A DNA stretch of 64,000 bases from Chionis minor. Taxonomy: Eukaryota; Chordata; Aves; Charadriiformes; Chionididae. This document shows, piece after piece, positions 46,758 through 57,100 of this stretch. The translations under genes and the position numbers were made by a program. The stretch spans positions 248,001-312,000 of the forward strand of contig VZSF01000742.1 in assembly GCA_013398295.1 (NCBI GenBank), in the 5' to 3' direction. How positions within the stretch are numbered: position 1 is the stretch's first letter; each line of letters begins with the position of its first letter. The notes beneath the pieces were generated by a model that had not been told where the DNA came from, searched no databases, and worked only from the letters and a program-made list of their open reading frames with translations.

Positions 46758-49238
46758 GTGCATACGTTACTAATCTTTCCCTGCAGCACCGAAAATATGA
46801 ATCAGCAGGTACTGAAAAGAGTAGGTATGGGAGAGGGAAAAGAAACAACCAGATGGTGGAAGGAGGAAGATGAGAAAAAGGAGGAAAATTAGAATAAAAA
46901 GGGAACATGTGAAACAGAGGCTTGAAGGGGATTTGGGTGTTTCCAGAGAGGTGGTTTTCAATTATGTTTTGCAAAACCTCTTTTGTCTGTAGACTGTTTC
47001 ACAGGCATTGAAAGAAAGATGTGGGGGAAATGCACATTAGTTTAATTTCTAAAGCAGTTTGTGTATCTACTGGAGAACTGCTAGGTTGCCGCAAGCCAAA
47101 TAGTTGAAAACCACTGCTTTAGATATTGGGCATGGAAACATTTCTCTTGCCGGTCATGCAGCTATAAAAGTGATAAATGAGAAATGGAAAGATACAGGCA
47201 GTTCCATAAGAATGCAGATTATCTCTGACAGGGAAGAGACAATGTACTGGCAACTCAGTAGTAGCTGAAGTAAATGACAGATAGAAACAAAAAGAGAAAA
47301 TAGGTCTTAAAGGAGGGAAAAATAGCTCAGCACAATAATTTTTCTTGATCTGTGGCTTTCATAATGGTGCAGTAGGCGACTCAGCCATCTCTGAGCACCT
47401 AGAAAGAGAGTTCAATAATGAGACAGCCTTGGCACCGGCAGCAGCCAGCAGCTAGCAGCTGGGGATGGCGGAGTGATCATTTCTCAGCACCTGAAGCCCA
47501 GATCAATGCACGCTGCACAGGGTGAACAACAGAGTGATGGAGGGACAGGAACCTTAATTGGAGCTCACAGCAGGGTGAAATACCCTGGCTAGATTTATGA
47601 GTTTTTCCCATTACTGTTAAAAGTTTGAACAGTAAAAAATAATGTTCCCTCCTCTGTCTCTACTGTGGGACAAGAGGGGGCATCCACAAAAAGTCCACTC
47701 TGGGGCATCCCTCAGCCCCTCCTGTTGCTTCCTGAGCTCAGACCCTGAGCATATGTCTCCACTGGTGCAGTTAATATCTCTCGAGTATTTATTTCTGTTG
47801 CTGTTTAGTCGTAAGTTAAATACAAATCTTAGCTCCTTTTCAGACTCCTCAACTGCCACACTCCTCTCTTACCCCTAGAGCTGAAGGAGCAATTTAACAG
47901 CCTTAGCTAGATGTTATCATCATTTCTGTTTTGATGTGTTATTGCTAATTTGCATCCTGATTCCCTTACCTTCAAATTTAATAGAAGACAAGAGCTGTTC
48001 CCTTTTATCCCCTTCTCTTTTTTCTTTTTTTTNAGATAGACATAAAGAAAGTGAAGAAATAAATACAAATACCAAACCAGGTCCAGATGAAAGGCAATAA
48101 AACAACTGCCTGCTGCTCCCTGTTGAACTGACTGGCAGTAACTCTGAGTTTCTCCTGTGACCCTGGCATACAGGATTAGTTGCTGTTGGTAAGGTAGGAC
48201 TCCTCTCTCTGCCCAGCTGGATCCTTTTAACTACTTCAGGTCTGGCCAGGAGATATGGCTGGAGCAGCAGCAGGTTTCTCGGGACCTTGGGAGACAGAAC
48301 AAAATGACACAAGGTTGCCTCTTAAACTTTCCTGGGCCCAACCTAGCTCCTGTCTCACCCTCCCTCACTTGAAAAGGCTGTAGCTGCCAGGGAAACACTG
48401 AGGAAGTCTCATCTATTTTGTCCTTGTCACCTTCGTGGAGTGTTTCTTCAAACCCTTTCCAGGAAAACTGAGCCAGAACCAGCTGGTCCTTGCAAAGTAG
48501 CACCAAGGAACAGCAGTGGCAGAATTAAGGACAGAATGAAAAAGTGACATTTCACATCTCCTGAAGTGTCCTGAGCCACCCAGTACGACTTGTAAGTGCT
48601 TGTGTCTGGATTCTTCCTTCTTGGAAAAATATATTGTGTGTGGGATGTGAGCTATGAGATTCCACCTCATGGGGATAAATGCTCATGCTGCTCCCAGGAA
48701 AGCTCTCAGCATTTGGGCCTCAAGCCAGCTTGGTGAGTCCTGCTCCTGCCCTGCCTTTGCTGTCGCTGTGTGGAGGTGGGAGTGCAGCCAGAAGAGTTAA
48801 ACAGCAGAGCACACTACAGAGTTTAGTCATGTTTCTTGCCCATCCACAGGGTGTATAAAAGCCACAGCAGTTAGGCTGCTGCTTCAACATGTGAAAGAAA
48901 CCACACATCAGGCTGGATTTATGTGACAGCCTGAAAGTTCCTGAGGGTCTGCCTCCCCCATTCATGTGTCCTGGTCTCATGGGGTGCAGACGCAAGGGAG
49001 TAGCTGCAAGCCCCCTGCCCTCCTCTCTCCACAGATCTGTCCTGCAACGCTGACACCAGCTGTAGCCACATCAGACACCTCGCCCTTTGAACAGCACTGC
49101 CCTTTCTCCGGCCTGTTTGGACTTCTCCTGCCTGCTGCTGGGGCTCACCCTGCTGCCCTCCGCGACATGGGGGACACCTGTGATTCCCCATGCACAGCGC
49201 ATGCCTCCTGGTTTGGAGGCCATGGAGGCAGATGCTCT

Positions 49239-49287
49239 ATGCAAATTACATGCTCATTAATGCCAGGGGGATGCAAATTAAACAAAG
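49239..49287 (+). promoter_or_regulatory. Candidate enhancer core: two octamers, TAAT site, SOX site
   Basis: Two exact POU octamers ATGCAAAT (49239-49246 and 49271-49278) lie 32 bp apart on the same strand. CATTAAT (49255-49261) lies between them, and AACAAAG (49281-49287), a SOX-type motif, follows the second octamer after two bases. Both octamers continue as ATGCAAATTA. Adjacent POU and SOX sites are typical of neural and stem-cell enhancers. That this is an enhancer is inference. Confidence 0.4.
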
Positions 49288-49935
49288 CGAAGCTTCTCTT
49301 TGCTAAGCTCTAACTCTCTGGGGTGCAGGATTCCCCTACGGGGGAGGAACGGACCCCAGGCCACAGCCTTGCAGGCAGGTTCAGCCAGGCACAAGTCAGA
49401 GAGGGAGTGGGAGACACTGATTCCCCCCTGCCGATGCCATCCCTCCATGCCGAGTGCAACCTTCATGCCAATGAAACAGAGCCCTGTTTAAAAACGCAGC
49501 TGCAACCATCACAGGGGCTTTTCCGTGAGCACAGATATTCCTTTGACAGTATGTCTGTACCAAGTTAACTGGCAACAGAACTGCTGTTCTCTCCAGTTTA
49601 AGTGAAAAATGTGAGTCCCTTCAATAAGGACTTTGAGCCACAGACGCAGCCCTGCTCCCTCACAGTTCCCAGTCTGCATCCCCACCCCCAGGCCTTCGCA
49701 TTCTCTTTCCCTTTTCCCCTCCATGTGGGCACAGCTCCCCCACCTCCCCTGTTTCCCTTCCCAAGCCCTCTGGGCTTCTTCCTTCACTTGCATTTTCCTA
49801 GATCAATCCCAGTGACCTTGCACAGCAGCACTCATTGTCCTTTTTTTTTTGTGGCTGATAAAGCAAATTCAACTGTCTATGCCACCTATTGAAAACCATG
49901 CATTACAGACACAATGAGTTTTATCTTCCTCCTGT

Positions 49936-49965
49936 CCCCCGCCTGCCCTCCCGCCTCCCCCCCCC
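49936..49965 (-). other. Potential G-quadruplex (minus strand)
   Basis: C5, C3, C3 and C9 runs with short spacers give four or more G-runs on the minus strand. It is a structural possibility only. Confidence 0.4.
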
Positions 49966-52679
49966 AGTCCAATGGGAAAAGAGAAAAAGCCAAAACATTC
50001 ATTTACTTACTGAGAACTCAGGAAACCTAAACATCAGGAATCCTCAGAGAACCAGGAGATGAGATATAAATTAAACAAATTACCCCAAAATATTTCCTGA
50101 CACAGCTCTAGGAAGTATGACACACACAAGGGAGGCAAGCTGTGGAATGACAGCATCTCTATTTTCCTTGCCTTATACAGCCACTGCTGAAAGCACATGT
50201 CCCAGCAGAAACTTCTTCAACAAAGACAACTCAAAAGAACCCAGCTCCACCCACTATTCTCCAAACACCTCTAAGTTCTTCCCTTTCGAAGAGGAAGGAG
50301 GAAGGTCCTATCCAAGGAGGAAGACACACTGCTGCCTGGGACAGAATAAAACTCCAAGATTTGTCTCTGCTGGCCTTCTGCAAGTCCTTGCTTGTTTTGA
50401 AAATGGAGCTGTCTTTGTTGCCTGGTGGTTCTTGGGAACATTTCCTGAGCTAATGCTAGAGCCACTAAAAGGCCCACAGTACAAAAGTGCTTGCATCCCA
50501 CAGGTGGTGGTAGGGACCAGTGAAAGCAGAGCTTCAAGCCCCATGAATCCAACTGGCAACAGCCGGCTTAGGAAGGTTGTAGACTTGGTTTGGGCGAGCA
50601 GCTGGGAGTTGGCTTAGCTCTTGCATCTGATGAAGGACCCGGATCACCACAGCAGATAACTGCACGCTCATTTCATAATGCCTGCTTTTCTTTAAGATTG
50701 TGGTTGATATACCAGGTGTCCTTGCTTGGCCTGTCTTTCCTGATGTGCCTGAGTGTCTACTAATGAGCTTAGAGCTCACGTCCCATTATTTTCCTCTATG
50801 TGACACTGTGCAATTTAAAGGCATTTTTCTGAATCATGGAGATGCAAACACTAGTTGAAGCCCCAAAATGCCGGTCTTCAGTTAGGCAGAAAAGCTGTTG
50901 TAAATGGTGGCAAGAGCTGCCTTCCTTGCATACACTAACCAAGCAATGCTGGGTCATCCTCCCTCCTGATCTCAGGGGAGCAAGAGACTGGGACCAGTAA
51001 CTGAACCCCTGTTCCCTCCTGGCAATGCAGCCTGCTGAACCCCTCGCCCACTACTTGAGTCAGGGGATGCTTTTTAATCTGTGCTCTGTCATTAATAATT
51101 CATTTGTTATGTCATGTAATGACTTTCTTGATCATTATGAATTCATCTGGGGCTAATGTGCATGTCATATCTACTGCGACAAGAGACAGTAAAGCAAAAC
51201 AAACCAACCAGCCGACCACTATCTTTCTGTCTCTGCTTTATCCATTTGTATGTAATTGATTTGCAGTTGGTTGATTTTTCAATTTGGCTTTTCGAGGTTG
51301 GTTTGCAATTATTAATATCTTTCTTTTGAGTTTTGTTTTTTTTGGGTTTTTTTTTTTTCTTTTAAAAAAAGAATCTTATTTGCATCTTTCTGTGAGTCCC
51401 TCCTGGGCATTCTCCAGATACGTAGCATCATCAGACAACCCTTTTCCTTCCATTTTTTTTTTTCTTTACTTACAGGTATTTCTGAGAGCCAGAATCAAAT
51501 ACTCAAAGGGCTAAATCTATAGGACCCGATTTTTTCCAAAGTAGATTATCTTCCCACTGAACTACTACAACAAATAGGCAAAACTTCACAACATGACAGT
51601 GCACAGACAGCCAAACTCCTTTGGAAATGTGCTTTCTAGGAATTCATATGGTGGTGAAGATGTCAGACTAATTGCTGTGTCCATAGAGTACTTTCCATTA
51701 TGCAGTACAAGAATCCCTTTGTCAGCAATCCCCAGCAGTATCTGACTGATCAGACTATCTCTCAGAATGAGTAAGCTACAAAAACAGCTGCTTCTCTCTG
51801 CTGAGAACTCAGCAGAAATGCAATCTGCATCATGGTCTTTTGTAGCAAGGAAGTCTTTCTGCTACAAGTTTGACCAGGGCAATGTAAGCCAGTGTGCAAC
51901 TGGCATCAACTCTGAGTCTTTGCAGTACTGAGCTAGTTAAAAGTGGTGATAAAGCAAAACAAAGTGGAGGTAAAAGGTTTGTCATTGTATTGTGACTGCC
52001 CTGCCCTGTCTCTGTTTCTTCTCAATATGGGGAAAAAGACCCTTTCAGAACATTTAATCAAGTGCTGCTACTTCAACTGAAGTGAAGCAAGGTGTTTGGA
52101 GAGATGGTAGTAGCTAGAAACTCGGGATATGATTTTCCACTCTGCGGCAGCCTGCAAAAAGTAAGAAAAGTCTTGGTTTGCTCAGTACAAGGCAAAAGTG
52201 TCCCACAATTTAAAATCCTATTTTCTGGGCCTTCGTTACCTGCCTCCACAATTTTCTGAAGCATTTTCTCCACATTTCCACAATAAACTACCTCTGTTCC
52301 CTTCTCTTTTTCAGCCTCTCTCCTTCTCACTATGGAAACAATGGCTGGCTGAATGTTCTGGGTGGCTAGACCTGTAAATTAACATCTTCCAGTTGTGAGT
52401 GAGTGGAAGACAAAGGCTGTGTCTCTGAGCCCATAATTTGAGAGGGAAATGGAAACAGAAGCACATGGAACCTCAGCATTGACAAGGACAGAGCTCGGGC
52501 TTGTTCCTGCGCTATGGTTGTGCCATCCAAACACAGCAGGCAGCTTGTCTGGCCAGCATTGCTATCAGCGGAGTCCTGCAGGAAGCTTACCTCCAGCAGT
52601 CGGGGGAAAAGTCAACAACGCACCAAGATGAAATATCTATGTTCCGTGGTTCATCTGTGTAGTACGCTACATGGTGATG

Positions 52680-54183
52680 GAGCATAGCTGGTGACAGAGG
52701 ATGCAGACAAAGCAGGGTTACTGAATGCCTTCTTTGCTTCAGTCCTTACTGCTAAGGCCGGCCCTCAGGAATCCCAGACCCCGGAGGTAAGAGAGAGAGT
52801 CTGGAGTAAGGAAGACTCTCGCTTGATCGAGAAGGATTGAGTTAGAGATCATGTAGGCAAACTTGACACCCATAAATCCATAGGCCCTGATGGGATGCAT
52901 CCACGAATACTGAGGGAGCTAGCAGATGTTACTGCAAAGCTGCTCCGTCATTTTTGAAAGGTCATGGAGAACAGGAGAGTTGCCTGAGGACTGGAGGAAA
53001 GTCAGTGTCACTCCGGTCTTTAAAAAGGGCTGGAAGGTGGACCTGGGAAACTATAGGCCAGTCAGCCTCACCTCCATCTCTGGAAAGGTGATCATCCTGG
53101 GTGTCATCTCTAACCACATAGAGGAAAAGAAGATTATCACGAGTGGTTAACATGGATTCACGAAGGAGAAATCATGTTTGACCAATCTGATAGCCTTCTG
53201 TGGTGGAATGACTGGCTGTCTGGATGAGGGGAGAGCAGTGGCCATTGTCTATTTTGACTTCAGCAAGGCTTTTGACACAGTCTCCCATAACATCCTCATA
53301 GGTAAGCTTAGGAAATGTGGATGAGTGGACAGTGAGGTGGATCGAGAACTAACTAAATGGTAGACCTCAGATCACAACGATCAGCAGCGCAGTCTATTAG
53401 GCGGCCTGTAACTAGCAGTGTAACAGGGGTCAGTGCTGAGTCCAGTCTTGTTCAATATATTCATCAGCTACCTGGATGAGGGGACAGAGTGTATCCTCAT
53501 CAAGTTTTCTGGTGATACAAAACTGGGAGGGGTGGCTGACACACCAGAAGGCTGTGCTGCCATTCAGCATGACCTGGACAGGCTGGAGAGTTGGGCAGAG
53601 AGACCTAATGAAGTTCAACAAAGGCAAGTGTAGGGTCGTGCACCTGGGGAGGAATAACCCCATGCACCAGTACAGGTTAGGGGCTGATCTGCTGGAAAGC
53701 AGCTCTGCAGAGAGAGACCTGGGAGTCCTGGTGCACAATAAGCTGACCGTGGCCCACTAATGTGCCCATGTGGCCAAGGAGGCCAATGGTCTCCTTGGGT
53801 GCTTTGAAAAGATCATGGTCAGCAGCTCAAGGGAGGTCATCCTCTGCCTCTACTCTGCCCTGGTGAGGCCACATCTGGAGTATTGTGTTCAGTTCCAGGC
53901 TCCCCAGTTAAAGAAAGACAAGGAACTACTGGAGAAAGTCCAGTGGAGGACTGCAAAGATAATCAGAAAGGCTTCTTTACTTTCAGAGAGACAGAGCAGT
54001 GGAACAGGCTGCCCAGAGAGGTTGTGGAGTCTCCTTCTCTGGAGATATTCAAAACCTGCCTGGATGCATTCTTGTGCAACCTGCTCTACGTGAACCTGCT
54101 TCGGCAGAGGGGTTGGACTAGATGATCTCCAAAGGTCCCTTCCAACCCCTACCATTCTGTGTGATTCTGTGTGATGTGATGTG
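52680..54183 (+). mobile_element. CR1 LINE, 5'-truncated and internally deleted
   Basis: About 1.5 kb of CR1, plus strand. It starts in the linker before the reverse transcriptase (GGTGACAGAGGATGCAGACA), passes through the polymerase core, and ends in the intact 3' end: GGTTGGACTAGATGATCTCC, then TCCCTTCCAACCCCTACC, then ATTCTGTGTG repeats. Near 53970-53990 the sequence jumps from the ORF2 C-terminal region (AAGATAATCAGAAAGGC) directly to the closing block (TTCTTTACTTTCAGAGAGAC). The usual intervening few hundred bases are absent. It belongs to the subfamily with ATTCTGTG tails, like 43683-44012, not that of 37672-40014. Confidence 0.94.
52926..53990 (+). pseudogene. CR1 ORF2 reverse transcriptase remnant
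   Basis: Visible blocks in order: WRTGELPEDWRKVSVTPVF and LGNYRPVSLTSISGKV (52960-53090), then VYFDFSKAFDTVSHNIL (53246-53298) with the first catalytic aspartate intact. The second motif reads F-S-G-D instead of F-A-D-D, the first aspartate codon being GGT (53511-53513). Then [10 protein letters not shown] and [16 protein letters not shown]. Stop codons and frame changes interrupt it, for example a TAA before the 53160 block. Not functional. Confidence 0.9.
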
Positions 54184-57100
54184 TTTGTGTGTTGGCAATG
54201 TTTCTGCTGGGCAAGGCCCTTAGTCTGCAGTGCTCAGTTACTGCTGCCAGTTCACACAAGTACCTGACCTGACATGAGGCAAGACCAAACCTTTGCAGAT
54301 AGCCGGTCTTCCTTGAGCTTGATCTTCTGTGCCTCAAAAGCCAGATGATGCAGGGCAAAGTGGTTGCCCACAGGCAGGCAAGCCTGATGGTCACACTATT
54401 AAACCTGAATGTCACAACTACACAACAGGGCAGTATCTTATGCATACATCATCTTTTTTACCTTATGAAACTGGAAGTGAATCAACAGGAGTTCTGCCTT
54501 AAGCAAGGCACAAAGATACATTGGGGCATCCAAGAGGGACTCTTCAAAGTTATTAGAGATTTAGGGTTGGTCTGTTTCCTCAACTGTTGTCAGAGTAGGA
54601 AAAAATCTTTCTGTTCAAAATTCCTGCTTGATTATGAGTCATTGCCAAGAAATCCACTCTTGTTTGACACTTGTTAGGTCCCCAAATACATACCCGAGTC
54701 TGAACAGAGCAAGCAGAAACAAGGAGAAGAGATACATACCTACACAAACACCATAACATTGAACTGCTTCTTGTGTTGTGGTGGTATAAAGAAATCCCCA
54801 TAGAGTAGCTGAAGTTTTTGCAGAAGTACTCTTAGCAATACATCGCTGGTAAAGAGTTTTCTGTGATATATAGGATCTGAGAGGCTGCAGCACCGTGACC
54901 ATAATTCACTACTTCTGCTTGAAAATAAATCTTACTCCAAGTGGCATGAAATGAAGGTATGGAAAGGCAGGGAGAGTGGAGATATTTCAAGGAACAGAAA
55001 AGGGATAATTGCATTTCAGGACTGATTTTGTCTTAATTCAGCTTATATTTTACAGGCTCAGACTCAGCCCTTCTTCACAGGCCCTGCTGGGTCACAAAAT
55101 GTTAGATTTCTTGCAGACAAGATGATGCAGATATTGCAAAAGGACCTTACAAAAGGGCAGTCTGGACTCGGTAACTGTTGTCTGGATTCAGAAGATGTGA
55201 ATTTGTTTCTTTTTTCTGCAAGAGATCCCTTGTGTAAGCTTAGGCAAGACATGTCACCTTTTTTTTTCCCCATCATTTTGGGCTAGGGACTATTTCTCAT
55301 TAGCTTTGTGCAGACATCCTGCACACACAGGCTCTGATCTTGGTGAAGGTCTTTGGCTAACAGCAGAACAACAGGGATGAGAGGAGCATACAGATAATAA
55401 AAGTCATTGTTCTGAGTGAATGCATGTGGTGATAGATATTGAATACTTAATTCACTCCCCCTGAGCATAAGCATTCAGGAACATTTGAAATGCTATGGGA
55501 ATGACTGAAACATTCACAGAGGGCTTGCAGACATGGAGCAGGACCTGTGGGACAACCTCAAGCAGCATCTGGAGGCCAGGCAGAATACTGTAGGGCATCC
55601 CAGATGGCTTTAGATGCCTGTAGTGAGACAAGTGAACAGAGCCCTGGAGCCTTCCCTCCTTAAGCTGGTTTGGAGGCCTCTGTACAATGAATTGGCATAC
55701 ACTATTTTACCTCCCTACTCTCTTTTCTATATATGACAAATAATATGCCTCTAACTACCTCCAAACCAAAGGAACAATATACTGGACCTCACTGAAAGGA
55801 AGGAAATTTGTAACTTCTTCTCCAGGTCATATCATAATAAGCAATAACTAAACTAGGGATGATCCTGCAAGCACTACTTTTTCCATCCCATACGGCCATG
55901 CTGCACACAAGGGAGCAATTTACAGTGTTAAGATCACCTCTGCTGCAGAGGACTACTGCAGGCTAGAGCCAGAGTGAAGGGGCACCAGAGGGAAACTGTG
56001 GGTTGAGCAGCAGTGGTGACCACTTGTTCTGGATGAAGCAAGTTGGCCACGAGCTTGTAGGTCATGTTAACAGGGATACAGTAGGCACAAATTCTCATTT
56101 TTCCCATGAACTAAACCAAAAGTAAAGGTGCTGTTATTTCAGCCCAAACATCAGAACAGAAGATACATGAAGAAGAAAGGTGGGTCTATATCTCAGAAAA
56201 ACAGAAGTGGAGACCAATCATCGAGACTTGCCATCGCCTCTCCATAATTGGGTAATCTGTCTAGGCTCAATAAGGAACAGAAAAAGTATGTATAAAATGC
56301 AGGTGTCATTTTACATACTTATATGAAATAAAATAAATTAAGGATCAATAGTCCTTGAGGTGAGTAAATGAAGAGGGAAAGGGAGTTAAGAATCTACATC
56401 TAGCTCCAAGGAAACCTGAAGGGAATAATTAGATATAAAATCTGACATACTTTTGTAGCTCAAGGATATCTCCTGTAAATGTAGGTTGAGATGTAGGTTG
56501 TCCCCAAGGACTGATTCCCTAACCACGTGGGTTAAATAAGCGTCTAATAGCTTGTCAGCTAGATATAAGGAAAGAGACCAACCTTTAGATTCAATCTCAG
56601 GATAAGAAGGTTTTTTTTCATAATCTTTTTCAGAAGGTTTTAGTTTTCTTTCCATTTTGTCACCCATATCTATATAACTGTTTGTAACTGTAGTGTCTGT
56701 TTTGGATTTTGTAAATAAATATTTTTTTACTTGCTTTTGCCTTCAAGACCTGCTTTGAGCTGAGGGTAACTTCAAGATAACTGCATAGTATCAGTGTGGT
56801 CTACTCCAAGAGTTGATGTGAGTCACATAGGCTTGTTCCGTGCCCCACCTCGAAGTACCCAGTACCCCAGTGGAAAGCCTTGCGCACCAGATGCTTTGTC
56901 AGGCCTTTCAGCATGGGCTTCTTCAGCTTAGCTTGGGAGTGGACAATGAAGAAAAGCCGTGCAGAGACCATACGTTCACCACTAGCCCAGAGGATCCTCT
57001 GGTGCATGTCTGGTTAGCGGTAAAAGTCCATGATCCCAGGAGCTACTGAAGAGCTTGCAGTATGGTTAGGCAGGGAGCCCACTCAATGCAGGGAGGGGCC

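Larger units (their letters stand above)
46758..52679. other. Unique non-coding DNA with candidate regulatory motifs
   Basis: 46811-46910 is strongly purine-rich. One undetermined base (N) is at 48033, directly after a T-rich run, probably an assembly uncertainty. 48700-49800 is richer in G+C than its surroundings and holds the octamer/SOX cluster at 49239-49287 and a C-rich tract at 49936-49965. The longest open frame of the window (166 codons, plus, 50117-50617) has no recognised domain. 51085-51200 is AT-rich with several TAAT-type sites. No exon can be supported. Confidence 0.55.

Noticed and set aside
47920..48312. 130-codon open frame (minus)
   Set aside because: It includes the undetermined base at 48033 and low-complexity lysine/glutamate runs. 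No domain is seen.
50117..50617. Longest open frame of the window (166 codons, plus)
   Set aside because: No known domain or motif is visible, and opposite-strand frames of similar openness overlap it. A frame of this length is expected by chance in 64 kb.
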